From QWHO01 sp021404945 (GTDB lineage: Bacteria; Vulcanimicrobiota; Xenobia; Xenobiales; QWHO01), in the NCBI GenBank assembly GCA_963169765.1, contig CAUJEN010000090.1:203260-267259 (forward strand): a stretch of 64,000 nucleotides of DNA, in the 5' to 3' direction. Positions within the stretch are counted from its first letter, which is position 1; every line of letters begins with the position of its first letter. Below, one piece after another: positions 1 to 7,940 of this stretch. A model generated the notes under the pieces. It made no database searches and was not told the origin of the DNA. It saw nothing but the letters and a program-made list of their open reading frames with translations. The position numbers and the translations under genes were made by a program.

Positions 1-401
1 CGCTCCATCGAGATCTGCCGCAGGATCGACTCGGTGTAAGGGGTGTCCAGCTCGCCATAGACAGCCTGGCCCTGGGAAAGCCTCTCGAGCCCCTCCATCA
101 ACAGGCTGTCCACGATGACCACCCGGTGCCAGCACACCGCGTTGAAGCCCAGCTTCTGGCGGAAGACACGAAAGCTGACCGGCTCACCCTGGCCGGGGAA
201 CACCTGGCTCACCCCCACCACGAGTTGCTCGGCCAGCGACTGCAAAAGGGGGTCCCAGCTGTGATCGGCCGAGCCGTCGGCTGAGAAGCGCTCGACGATC
301 TGCTGATCCTGCCAGTCGAGCAGCTCGTCGAGCTCATTCTCGCCGGACTGAGCGGCCGCCGCCAGGGTCAAAAGCAGGATGAGAAGGAGTCGCGGCACCA
401 C
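1..401 (-). CDS. Secreted protein, 5' part only; possibly M48-type metallopeptidase
   Basis: The gene runs off the left edge, so only about 133 N-terminal residues are visible. It starts with tandem GTG codons (401 or 398) after an AGAGGAAAAG ribosome site, followed by a signal peptide (VVPRLLLILLLTLAAAAQS). The mature part contains VSFRVFRQKLGFNAVCWHR followed by VVIVDSLLMEGLERL. This resembles the stretch before the HExxH helix of M48 peptidases, where a conserved NA is followed by a strand and a GLL-type helix. The HExxH motif itself would lie outside the window, so the family call is tentative. It diverges from the membrane-protein operon at 531. Confidence 0.5.
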   Translation of the reverse strand, partial: MVPRLLLILLLTLAAAAQSGENELDELLDWQDQQIVERFSADGSADHSWDPLLQSLAEQLVVGVSQVFPGQGEPVSFRVFRQKLGFNAVCWHRVVIVDSLLMEGLERLSQGQAVYGELDTPYTESILRQISME

Positions 402-530
402 GGAAGCCTTCTTTTCCTCTGAGCAGAAACTTCCTGGATGCGAGGATTCGAACACGGGGGCGGGGAAGATCTCCTGGCTGGTTTTGCGACATCATGCACG
501 GGGGTCCTGATCTCGGTGAGGAGGCCCGGA

Positions 531-1361
531 ATGCTCACACAATTGTGGGAAAATCCGATCTTCGTAAGGGCGCGCCAGGTGGAGGCACGACGCCAGGGCA
601 AAGGACTTCAAGCCTTTGTCACCCGCTTCGGGGGAGGCATGGCGCTCGTGCTCGGCCCTCTGGCGGTGACAATGTTCTTCACCGCCGGTGAGCTTCTGGT
701 GAGCCCCGAGAAGTGGGTGCATACCTGGCTCGGCTCAGTGGTTGGCTTCACCGCCTTCCTGGGTATCCTTTATGTGACCATGAGGGCGGTCAGCGCCACG
801 GCAGGGGCCATCTCGCTGGAGAAAGAGCAGAAGACCTACGAGTGTTTGCTGGCCACGCGCTTGCGCTCGGAGGAGGTCCTGGCAGGTAAATTGGCGGCTC
901 ACCTCTGGCCCATCACCCGTGAGCTGATGGCGGCCGCTCCCATCGCCGTTGGATTGGGCATCCTCTCCGGCCACGCCCTGCAGTCCGTGCTCTTTGTTTG
1001 TCTGGCGGTGACCTGCCTGAGCCTGTTCGGGCTGCTGGGCACCTGGGCTTCCTACACCTCGATCTCCAGCCAGCAGGCCAGCCGCAAGGCAATGTTCCTG
1101 GCTCTGGGTTTCGTGCTGATGGGTCCGATGATCGACTTTCTGCTCTACGGCCTGATCGGGTCGGGCGCATCCTACTATATTCCGCTGGCTACGTTGAGCA
1201 GTCCGATGGTGGCCGCCTGGTCGGTGCTGAGCCTGTCCGACGGCGGGCCGATTGCCGCCTGGCAGTGGGCCTGGGCCTGGACCTTTCTGCTCTACGCGGT
1301 GCTCTGCTCCATCTTGTGGTGGTCGATTCGGCGCAAAGCCGAAGAGGCCCGGGTCGCTTAG
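531..1361 (+). CDS. ABC-2-type permease-like membrane protein (paralogue 1)
   Basis: A 276-residue integral membrane protein with about six hydrophobic segments. The ATG at 531 follows GAGGAGGCC; the frame is open further upstream, but that extension lacks a ribosome site. The N-terminus (MLTQLWENPIFVRARQVEAR) and the cytoplasmic segment AISLEKEQKTYECLLATRL follow ABC-2 permeases, where a similar E-R/K-x-x-G/T-T loop faces the ATPase. It is clearly paralogous to the next gene: both carry ENP near the N-terminus and a QQA-x-x-KA motif in the middle. The gap to the next gene is 12 bp, so they are co-transcribed. No ABC ATPase is visible nearby, so the substrate is unknown and transport is inferred only. 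Confidence 0.7.
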   Translation: MLTQLWENPIFVRARQVEARRQGKGLQAFVTRFGGGMALVLGPLAVTMFFTAGELLVSPEKWVHTWLGSVVGFTAFLGILYVTMRAVSATAGAISLEKEQKTYECLLATRLRSEEVLAGKLAAHLWPITRELMAAAPIAVGLGILSGHALQSVLFVCLAVTCLSLFGLLGTWASYTSISSQQASRKAMFLALGFVLMGPMIDFLLYGLIGSGASYYIPLATLSSPMVAAWSVLSLSDGGPIAAWQWAWAWTFLLYAVLCSILWWSIRRKAEEARVA

Positions 1362-1373
1362 GAGGAGGACGCG

Positions 1374-2213
1374 ATGCTGAAACAATTCCGCCGCCCCGTC
1401 AGCTGGACCCTGGGCCTGCGCGAAAACCCCTTCGTGGTCTGCCAGCGGCAGTCCGAGAGCCGTCAGACCGCCTGGAAGCGCTTCTGGGCCGGCTACGGTC
1501 TCTACAGCGCCCTCCTGGTCATTCCGCTGCTGCTCGGCGTCAGTGCCGTGCGCAACTTCGGTCTGGGCCGGACGGCCAGCACGGTGGAGGTCATCGTGGT
1601 GCTGCTGGCCTTTGCTCAGGTGCTCTACGTGGCCCTGAAGGCGGTGGTGCAGACCGCCGCCAGCGTGGTCAACGAGCGCCAGCGCGGCACCTTGCTCTCG
1701 CTGGCCCTCACCCAGGTCAATTCGGCCGACTACGCCGACGGCATCATGGCTGCCGGGATCCGTCCGGTCGTCCGCGAGATCACCGTGCTGATGCCGCTGG
1801 CCGGTTTGATCGGCTGGTTTGCCGGAGCCGACCTCTTCTCCATCTTGATGCTCTGGGCCGTCTCAGTCTTGATGGCGGTCATCTTCGGCTATGTCGGGGT
1901 GTGGATCTCAGCCGGCAGCACCAGCACCCAGCAGGCCACCCAGAAGGCCACCATCCAGGCCCTCTTCTTCATCCTGATCGCCCCCTTCCTGATGGTGTTC
2001 GCGGGCTTCTGGGCTTTCCCGCTCTGGATCGTCCACCCCTACGTGGCCCTGAGCCTGGCCTTCTGGGGCAAGTCCGACCTGTATCAACCCGACCCGTTCT
2101 CTTATATGCTGGTGCGCTGGTGGGCGTTGCTGGCCCTGCCTCTCTACTTCTGGATCGCCTCCTCTTGCCGCCGCAAAGCCATCCGGGCGCTGGAGCGGAC
2201 GCACCTCATCTAA
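1374..2213 (+). CDS. ABC-2-type permease-like membrane protein (paralogue 2)
   Basis: A 279-residue membrane protein starting at ATG 1374 behind a strong GGAGGAGG site. It shares the layout of its upstream neighbour: ENPFVVCQRQSESR at the N-terminus, a first long hydrophobic helix, a cytoplasmic ASVVNERQRGTLLSLALT loop typical of ABC-2 permeases, and STQQATQKATIQ followed by hydrophobic helices. The two look like the halves of a heteromeric permease that arose by tandem duplication. The stop lies only 3 bp before the kinase start at 2217, so all three genes form one operon. Which ATPase would drive it cannot be told from this window. Confidence 0.7.
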   Translation: MLKQFRRPVSWTLGLRENPFVVCQRQSESRQTAWKRFWAGYGLYSALLVIPLLLGVSAVRNFGLGRTASTVEVIVVLLAFAQVLYVALKAVVQTAASVVNERQRGTLLSLALTQVNSADYADGIMAAGIRPVVREITVLMPLAGLIGWFAGADLFSILMLWAVSVLMAVIFGYVGVWISAGSTSTQQATQKATIQALFFILIAPFLMVFAGFWAFPLWIVHPYVALSLAFWGKSDLYQPDPFSYMLVRWWALLALPLYFWIASSCRRKAIRALERTHLI

Positions 2214-2216
2214 GCC

Positions 2217-3095
2217 GTGGCCGCCAAGACCGGTCCCGGGAGCCTGCTGGCCGGTCGATACCAGGTCGAGCGCCTGCTCGGAGAGGGGGCAGCCGGCACC
2301 GTCTGGTTCGTGCGCGACACCCGTCAGAAAGGCAGCACCTGGGCCCTCAAGGAGCTCGACTTCTCCACCGTGCCGCTGGACGAGCGCGACGAGGCCCGCA
2401 AACTGTTCGACCGCGAGGCGGCCATCCTGGTGCGCCTGAGCCATCCCTACCTGCCCCGGGTGGTGGATCGTTTCCACCTCGACGAGCGCGAGTACCTGGT
2501 GATGGAGCGGGTCGAAGGACCCACCCTGGAGCACATCTACCGCACCCAGAAGTCGCTCCAGGAGAACGAGGTGGCCGGCTGGGGAGCCCAGGTGTGCGAG
2601 GTGCTCGATTACCTGCACAGCCTCGATCCCCCCGTGATCTACCGCGATCTCAAGCCCGCCAACGTGATGGTGATGGTGCGCGGAGGGGCCATCAAGCTGG
2701 TCGACTTCGGGATCGCCCGGGCGATGAGCACGGGCAAGGCGGGCGACACCACCGCCTACGGCACTCCCGGCTACGCGCCTCCCGAGCAGTACATGGGCAG
2801 GGCCGTGCCTCAGTCCGATCTTTACGCCCTCGGAGCTACCCTGTACCAACTCCTCACCCGGGTCGAGCCCAGGCCCTTCGACTTCGAGCACCGCCCCGCT
2901 CGCAGCGTCAATCCGGATATCTCGCCTGGCATGGGTGATCTGCTCGATCATCTGCTGGCGGTGGAGCCGGCCGACCGCCCCGCCACCGCGCGCGAGGTGC
3001 AGGAGCGTTTGCTCTCGCTGGCCGGTCAGACCCGCACCTGGGTCTCCAAAGCGATGTCCCGCCTGGGTCACTGGGTGAATCGCCGCCAGGCCTGA
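2217..3095 (+). CDS. Soluble Ser/Thr protein kinase
   Basis: A Hanks-type kinase of 292 residues with a GTG start. Motifs in order: glycine loop LLGEGAAGTVW, VAIK-equivalent ALKELDF, catalytic loop VIYRDLKPANVMV (YRD rather than HRD), DFG in KLVDFGIAR, and activation segment end GTPGYAPPEQY. All residues needed for catalysis are present. There is no transmembrane helix and no sensory domain; the protein ends about 30 residues after the kinase core with a basic tail. It is translationally close to two ABC-2-like membrane proteins, which suggests that it modulates, or is recruited by, that membrane complex. This link is inference from gene order. Confidence 0.9.
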   Translation: MAAKTGPGSLLAGRYQVERLLGEGAAGTVWFVRDTRQKGSTWALKELDFSTVPLDERDEARKLFDREAAILVRLSHPYLPRVVDRFHLDEREYLVMERVEGPTLEHIYRTQKSLQENEVAGWGAQVCEVLDYLHSLDPPVIYRDLKPANVMVMVRGGAIKLVDFGIARAMSTGKAGDTTAYGTPGYAPPEQYMGRAVPQSDLYALGATLYQLLTRVEPRPFDFEHRPARSVNPDISPGMGDLLDHLLAVEPADRPATAREVQERLLSLAGQTRTWVSKAMSRLGHWVNRRQA

Positions 3096-3130
3096 AGGAA
3101 AGCCCGCCCCGACGCAAAATTGCGCGGCTT

Positions 3131-4618
3131 ATGTTCAAGCGTGTGCTGGTCGCCAACCGGGGCGAGATCGCCGTCCGCATTCTGCGCGCCTGTCGCGAAT
3201 TGGGGGTAGAGACGGCCCTGATCTGCGCCGAGGTCGACCGCGACTCGCTGCCCGCCCGCATGGCCGACCAGGTCCTGGTTCTGCGCGACCTGGCCGGTCG
3301 CCAGGCCTACCTGGACATCCCTCGCATCGTGGAGGCGGGACGGTCGGCTGGGGCCAAGGCGGTGCACCCGGGCTACGGCTTCTTGTCAGAGAACGCCGCC
3401 TTCAGCCGGGCCTGCGCCGAGGCCGGGCTGGTCTTCGTGGGCCCCGGTCCGGAAGCCATCACCGCCCTGGGCGATAAAACCGAGGCCCGAAAGCTGATGT
3501 CCGAGGCCGGTTTGCCCGTTGTGCCGGGCACGGTGGAGCCGGTGGCCGATGTCGAGGAGGCCCTGCGCGAAGCCGAGCGCATCGGCTACCCGGTGCTGAT
3601 CAAGGCAGCCGGTGGGGGAGGGGGGCGCGGCATGCGAAAGTGCGCCGACCGCTCCGAGCTCGAACGCAGCTTCGCCCAGGCAGCCAGCGAGTCGCAAGCT
3701 GCCTTCGGATCTTCGCGGCTCTTCCTCGAGCGCTACCTCGAGCAGCCTCGCCACATCGAAGTGCAGGTGCTGGCCGACCAGCACGGCCAGGCGGTTCACC
3801 TCTTCGAGCGCGAGTGCTCGATCCAGCGTCGCTTCCAGAAGATGCTCGAGGAGGCCCCCTCCCCCTTCCTGGATGAGGGTCTGCGACGCACCATGGGTGA
3901 AGCGGCCGTGCGAGGAGCGCTCAAGGCTGGCTATGCGGGTGCCTGCACGTTCGAATTCCTGGTGGACAAAAACCGGAGCTTTTACTTCCTCGAGGTCAAC
4001 ACGCGCCTGCAGGTCGAGCATCCGGTGAGCGAGCTGATCACCGGGGTGGACCTGGTGCTCGAGCAACTGCGCATCGCAGCCGGCGAGCCCCTCGCGCTCA
4101 AGCAAGAGGAGATCAGGCTGCACGGCTGGTCCATCGAGTGCCGCATCACCTGCGAAGACCCCTACCACGGTTTTCGGCCCGATCCCGGGCCGATCCAGGC
4201 TGTCCACCTGCCAGCCGGACCGGGGGTGCGGGTGGATTCCCATCTCTATCCCGGCTACGTGGTGCCACGCGACTTCGACTCGCTGCTGGCCAAGCTGATC
4301 GTCTGGGGCTCGGACCGCGAGCAGGCCTGCCGGCGCATGCTGGCGGCCCTGGATGAGATGGTCGTGGCCGGCGTGAGCACCTCGATCCCCTTCCACCGGG
4401 CCCTGCTCGAGCACCCCGAGTTCCGCCGCGGCAACCTCTCCACCCACTTCCTGGCCGAGCACCTGGGCGATCTCAAGCCTGTCTTCAGCGACGAAGAGCG
4501 CGAGCTGGCCGCTCTGGCCGCCGCCCTGAGCCTGCACCGCCAGGGCGGCGACCGTCGGGCCGAGCTGGTGGCCCGCAGCCAGGAAGAGGCAGCCCTGTGG
4601 CGGCTGGCGGCCCGATGA
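3131..4618 (+). CDS. accC: Biotin carboxylase (acetyl-CoA carboxylase subunit)
   Basis: Carboxylates biotin on its carrier protein using ATP and bicarbonate, the first half-reaction of acetyl-CoA carboxylase. The protein begins MFKRVLVANRGEIAVRI, the standard AccC start. It has HPGYGFLSENAAF, the glycine-rich ATP lid KAAGGGGGRGMR, the ERECSIQRRFQK segment, FEFLVDKNRSFYFLEVNTR and RLQVEHPVSE, all diagnostic of biotin carboxylases. At 495 residues it is about 45 longer than usual, the excess being a charged C-terminal tail. No BCCP or carboxyltransferase gene is adjacent, so it could equally serve another biotin enzyme such as propionyl-CoA carboxylase. Its stop overlaps the next start (ATGA). 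Confidence 0.93.
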   Translation: MFKRVLVANRGEIAVRILRACRELGVETALICAEVDRDSLPARMADQVLVLRDLAGRQAYLDIPRIVEAGRSAGAKAVHPGYGFLSENAAFSRACAEAGLVFVGPGPEAITALGDKTEARKLMSEAGLPVVPGTVEPVADVEEALREAERIGYPVLIKAAGGGGGRGMRKCADRSELERSFAQAASESQAAFGSSRLFLERYLEQPRHIEVQVLADQHGQAVHLFERECSIQRRFQKMLEEAPSPFLDEGLRRTMGEAAVRGALKAGYAGACTFEFLVDKNRSFYFLEVNTRLQVEHPVSELITGVDLVLEQLRIAAGEPLALKQEEIRLHGWSIECRITCEDPYHGFRPDPGPIQAVHLPAGPGVRVDSHLYPGYVVPRDFDSLLAKLIVWGSDREQACRRMLAALDEMVVAGVSTSIPFHRALLEHPEFRRGNLSTHFLAEHLGDLKPVFSDEERELAALAAALSLHRQGGDRRAELVARSQEEAALWRLAAR

Positions 4619-5445
4619 GGCTGGTTACGTTTCACAGCCAGGGTCGCTCGGCCCCGGGCCGCCTGGAAGGCGACGAGGTGGTGGATCTCTCTCAGGACGG
4701 ACGCTTCGCCGATCTGCGCGAGCTGGTGGCGGCCATGCCTCCGGCCCGCATCGCCACGCTGGAAGGCCCGCGACGAACGCTCTCGTCGGTGCGACTTTTG
4801 GCCCCGGTCCCGCGTCCGCCCAAGTTCGTGGCCGTGGGCCTGAACTATCGCGACCACGCCCTGGAGCAGAACAAGCAGCCCCCCGATTTCCCGATGTTCT
4901 TTGCCAAGGCGCGCAACTCGGTGGTGGGCCAGGGCGACCGCATCGAGCTGCCCCGCGGCCGCATGGAGATCGACGTGGAGGTCGAGCTGGGCGTGGTGTT
5001 CGCGCTCCCCGGTGGCAGCCTCTCGGCCGAGAATGCCCTCGAGCACGTGCTGGGATTCACCATCGTCAACGACGTCTCCGACCGCCAGGCCCAGCGCGAG
5101 GACAAGCAGTTCTACCGGGCCAAGTCGTTTCGCTCCTTCGGGCCCATGGGCCCGGTGGTGGTGACCCCCGACGAGCTCGACCATCGCGACGCTCCCCTGC
5201 GGTTGTGGCGCAACGGCCAGCTGCAGCAGGAGTCGCGCACCAGCGAGCTGATCTTCTCGGTGGAGAAACTCATCGAGCTGCTCTCCGCCGCCCAGGACCT
5301 CGAGCCCGGCGACGTGCTGGCCACCGGCACTCCGGGCGGGGTGGGAGTGTTCCGCAACCCCCCGGTGTTCTTGCAGGACGGCGACGTGATCGAGTGCGAG
5401 ATCGAGGGCATCGGGCGGCTGCGCAATCCGGTGGTGCGGGCCTGA
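4615..5445 (+). CDS. Fumarylacetoacetate hydrolase (FAH) family protein
   Basis: A 276-residue FAH-superfamily enzyme; the ATG at 4615 overlaps the accC stop. An N-terminal small domain leads into KFVAVGLNYRDHALE and then the fold with its metal-binding acidic residues: EIDVEVELGVVF, FTIVNDVSDRQAQ and PGDVLATGTPGGVG. Members cleave C-C bonds or hydrate, decarboxylate or tautomerise 2-keto acids (5-oxopent-3-ene-1,2,5-tricarboxylate, acylpyruvate, oxaloacetate). The family cannot be resolved to substrate by eye. Coupling to accC hints at keto-acid or dicarboxylate handling, but this is weak. Confidence 0.88.
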   Translation: MRLVTFHSQGRSAPGRLEGDEVVDLSQDGRFADLRELVAAMPPARIATLEGPRRTLSSVRLLAPVPRPPKFVAVGLNYRDHALEQNKQPPDFPMFFAKARNSVVGQGDRIELPRGRMEIDVEVELGVVFALPGGSLSAENALEHVLGFTIVNDVSDRQAQREDKQFYRAKSFRSFGPMGPVVVTPDELDHRDAPLRLWRNGQLQQESRTSELIFSVEKLIELLSAAQDLEPGDVLATGTPGGVGVFRNPPVFLQDGDVIECEIEGIGRLRNPVVRA

Positions 5446-5466
5446 AGGCCTCCTTGACACGTATCG

Positions 5467-5697
5467 GTGCAGAAGACGCTGACCATGACGCTGGATGAGC
5501 AGGCTGACCAGGGGCTTCATGGGGTGATCGGGCGCGGGAAGATCGGCCAGTTCATCGAGAGGCTGGTCCGGCCCCACGTCACCGAGGCCGGTCTCGAAGC
5601 CAGCTATCAGGCCCTGGCAGCGGACGAGCAGTCCGATCTCGAGGCTGCCGAATGGCCTCAGGGCGTCGGGAGCGATGTGGCACGCCTGCTCGGATGA
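5467..5697 (+). CDS. Antitoxin of a MazF-type toxin-antitoxin pair
   Basis: A 76-residue protein with GTG start and sequence MQKTLTMTLDEQADQGLHGV, then IGRGKIGQFIERLVRPHV and an acidic tail. A basic N-terminal strand-helix-helix that would bind DNA followed by an acidic toxin-binding tail matches the small antitoxins encoded just before MazF/PemK toxins. The stop overlaps the ATG of the following mazF remnant, the usual coupling of such pairs. A TTGACA hexamer lies only 7 bp upstream, with no good -10 at normal spacing. The antitoxin frame is intact while its toxin has decayed. Confidence 0.65.
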   Translation: MQKTLTMTLDEQADQGLHGVIGRGKIGQFIERLVRPHVTEAGLEASYQALAADEQSDLEAAEWPQGVGSDVARLLG

Positions 5698-5873
5698 ACA
5701 GGCGAGGTCTGGTGGGTCGACTTTGACCCTCCGTGGTGGGAGGCGAGGCAACCAGAGTGCGACCCGCCGTGATTGTAAGAGAGGTCATCTTGGAGGGAGT
5801 TCAACTCTACCTGGAGCGCGCGAGCGTTCGGCAGGAGTTTCGCCTCCGTGAAAGCCTTCACAGATCGATTTGA
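5694..5873 (+). pseudogene. Decayed mazF/pemK-like toxin remnant
   Basis: The ATG at 5694 overlaps the antitoxin stop, but its frame hits a stop after 10 codons. Shifting by one base near 5703 restores GEVWWVDFDP, the hallmark N-terminus of MazF/PemK ribonucleases. A second shift near 5730-5735 restores VGGEATRVRPAVIV, matching the VGGExxKTRPAVIV that follows in that family. Beyond this the sequence no longer resembles MazF and stops at 5873. The toxin therefore carries at least two frameshifts and has lost its C-terminal two thirds. Sequencing error alone would not explain the missing C-terminus. Confidence 0.7.
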
Positions 5874-5941
5874 AGCGCTTTTCGGACCATTGTTCGGCAG
5901 GTTTTCGTTTCCGCCGGAAACAAGCTTGGGTTCGCCTTCTG

Positions 5942-5998
5942 GGTCCTTTGGACCACTCAGGGAACGGGCCACTCAGGGGAAGGACCGGAAACGGACCC
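5942..5998 (+). repeat. Short direct and inverted repeats upstream of a small ORF
   Basis: CCACTCAGGG occurs twice, at 5953 and 5969. GGTCC-TTT-GGACC forms a small hairpin at 5942-5954, and GGGTCC (5941) can also pair with GGACCC (5993). The segment lies between the mazF remnant and the small secreted-protein frame at 6017. It could be a structured leader or simply debris; nothing else is recognisable between 5874 and 6016. Confidence 0.35.
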
Positions 5999-6016
5999 TT
6001 TGGAAACTCCCTTCTT

Positions 6017-6166
6017 ATGCTGCGCCTTCTCCTGTTGATTCTTCTGATGCTGCCCGCTCTGGCCGAGGATCCGCCCAACCCTCAGGTGGCGGTGCTCGAT
6101 CCGACGACCGGCAAGGCGTTGGGGCACTGGCGACTACTGGGGCCGGAACAGCCAGCTGGGGCCTGA
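6017..6166 (+). CDS. Small putative secreted protein (49 aa)
   Basis: The frame begins MLRLLLLILLMLPALAEDPP, a clean signal peptide with an ALA cleavage site, followed by about 33 residues (NPQVAVLDPTTGKALGHWR and a short tail). Similar signal peptides (LLLLLLLPALA type) occur on other proteins in this window, for example at 20915, which supports it being real or a fragment of a longer exported protein. The ribosome site is poor and there is no recognisable domain. It may be the truncated 5' end of a decayed gene, given the mazF debris just upstream. Confidence 0.35.
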   Translation: MLRLLLLILLMLPALAEDPPNPQVAVLDPTTGKALGHWRLLGPEQPAGA

Positions 6167-6230
6167 GCCAGAGTATTGAAGCCGCCGGTCTGAGCAGGGG
6201 GAATAGCCCACGGCTTGAATTTCCAGCGCT

Positions 6231-7940
6231 ATGACCGTCGAGACCACCACTCCCACCAACTTTATCAAGAGCATCATCGAGGAAGACCTGCGCAGCGGCA
6301 AGCACAAGACCGTCATCACGCGCTTTCCTCCCGAGCCCAACGGCTATCTCCACATCGGGCACGCCAAGGCCATCTGCATCAACTTCGGCCTGGCGAAAGA
6401 GTTCGGGGGGCGCTGCAACATGCGCTTCGACGATACCAACCCGGCCAAGGAGGAGACCGAGTTCGTCAACTCCATCCAGAACGACATTCGCTGGCTGGGG
6501 TTCGAATGGGGCGAACATCTCTATTTCTGCTCGGACTACTTCGAGCGCTTCTACGAGATGGCCGAGCACCTGATCAAGACCGGCAAAGCCTACGTCGAGG
6601 ACCTGACCGCCGAGGAGATCCGCGAGCATCGCGGCACCCTCACCGAGCCGGGCAAGAACAGCCCTCATCGCGACCGCGGCGTGGAGGAGAACCTGGACCT
6701 GTTCCGCCGCATGCGAGCCGGCGAGTTTCCCGATGGGGCACGGGTGCTGCGGGCCAAGATCGACATGGCCTCGCCCAACATGAATATGCGCGACCCCACG
6801 CTTTATCGCATCCGACGGGCGCATCACCATCGCACCGGCGACGACTGGTGCATCTACCCCATGTATGACTACTCCCACCCCATCAACGACGCCCTGGAAG
6901 GGGTGACCCACTCGCTCTGCTCGCTCGAGTTCGAGAACCACCGCCCGCTCTACGACTGGGTGCTGGACAACGTGCCCGTGCCCTGTCATCCCCAGCAGAT
7001 CGAGTTCGCTCGCCTCAATCTCACCTACACCGTGATGAGCAAGCGCAAGCTGCTCGAGCTGGTGACCACGAAGACGGTGCGCGGCTGGGACGACCCTCGC
7101 ATGCCCACTCTGGCCGGCTTCCGGCGCAAGGGCTACACCCCCGAGTCGATTCGCGACTTCATCGAGACGGTGGGGGTGGGCAAGGCCGACGCCTGGATCG
7201 ACCCCAGCATCCTCGAGGACGCCTTGCGCAACGACCTCAACCCCAAAGCCCCTCGCATGATGGCGGTGATGCGCCCGCTCAAGCTGGTGATCACCAACTG
7301 GCCCGAAGACCAGGTGGAGGAGGTGGAGGTGCCCTGCTTCCCCGACGACGCCCTGGAGCTTCGCACCGAGCGCGGGCTGGGCGCGCCCGAGCCGGCCAGC
7401 CGCAAGGTGCCCTTCGGGCGTGAGATCTATATCGAGCAGGACGACTTCATGCTCGATCCGCCCAAGAAGTTCTTCCGCCTCAAGCCGGGAGGCGAGGTGC
7501 GCCTGCGCCGCGCCTACATCGTCAAGTGCGAGAGCGTGGTGCAGGACGACGAGGGCCGGGTGGTGGAGGTGCACTGCACCTACGATCCCGAAACCCGAGG
7601 CGGCAACACGCCCGACGGGCGCAAGGTGCAGGGCACCCTGCACTGGGCCAGCGCTCGTCACGGAGTCCAGGCTGAGATTCGACTGTACGAGCCGCTTTTC
7701 AGCGTGGAGCGGCCCGACGCCGAGAAACGCGACTACCGTGAGCTGATCAACCCCGACTCGCTGACCGTGCTGCAGGGCGTGGTGGAGCCGGGTCTGGGCC
7801 AGGCGAAGGTGGGCGAGCGCTTCCAGTTCGAGCGCCAGGGCTACTTCATGGTGGATTCGGACAGCAGCACCGCTGGCAAGCAAGTCTTCAACCGCATCGC
7901 TCCCCTGCGCTCGGGATGGGCCAAACAAGCCGGCAAGTAA
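6231..7940 (+). CDS. glnS: Glutaminyl-tRNA synthetase
   Basis: Charges tRNA-Gln with glutamine directly. The 569-residue protein has the class I catalytic core with PPEPNGYLHIGHAKAICIN (HIGH motif) at about residue 35 and the KMSKS-equivalent VMSKRKL at about 270. RFDDTNPAKE and DYSHPINDALEGVTHSLCSLE are typical of GlnRS rather than GluRS. The C-terminal half holds the two beta-barrel anticodon-binding domains. Length is normal (E. coli 554). Having a dedicated GlnRS implies that the organism need not rely on the GatCAB transamidation route for Gln-tRNA. The following gene overlaps its 3' end by 25 bp. Confidence 0.97.
   Translation: MTVETTTPTNFIKSIIEEDLRSGKHKTVITRFPPEPNGYLHIGHAKAICINFGLAKEFGGRCNMRFDDTNPAKEETEFVNSIQNDIRWLGFEWGEHLYFCSDYFERFYEMAEHLIKTGKAYVEDLTAEEIREHRGTLTEPGKNSPHRDRGVEENLDLFRRMRAGEFPDGARVLRAKIDMASPNMNMRDPTLYRIRRAHHHRTGDDWCIYPMYDYSHPINDALEGVTHSLCSLEFENHRPLYDWVLDNVPVPCHPQQIEFARLNLTYTVMSKRKLLELVTTKTVRGWDDPRMPTLAGFRRKGYTPESIRDFIETVGVGKADAWIDPSILEDALRNDLNPKAPRMMAVMRPLKLVITNWPEDQVEEVEVPCFPDDALELRTERGLGAPEPASRKVPFGREIYIEQDDFMLDPPKKFFRLKPGGEVRLRRAYIVKCESVVQDDEGRVVEVHCTYDPETRGGNTPDGRKVQGTLHWASARHGVQAEIRLYEPLFSVERPDAEKRDYRELINPDSLTVLQGVVEPGLGQAKVGERFQFERQGYFMVDSDSSTAGKQVFNRIAPLRSGWAKQAGK

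Noticed and set aside
998..2938. A 646-codon plus-strand frame over the two permease genes and kinase
   Set aside because: It cuts through three genes with recognised motifs and good ribosome sites and is Arg/Pro/Gly-rich without any domain.
6015..7928. A 637-codon open frame on the minus strand opposite glnS
   Set aside because: Composition is rich in Ala, His, Val and Gln, as expected of antisense frames in GC-rich DNA. It lies wholly under the unquestionable glnS gene and has no motif.
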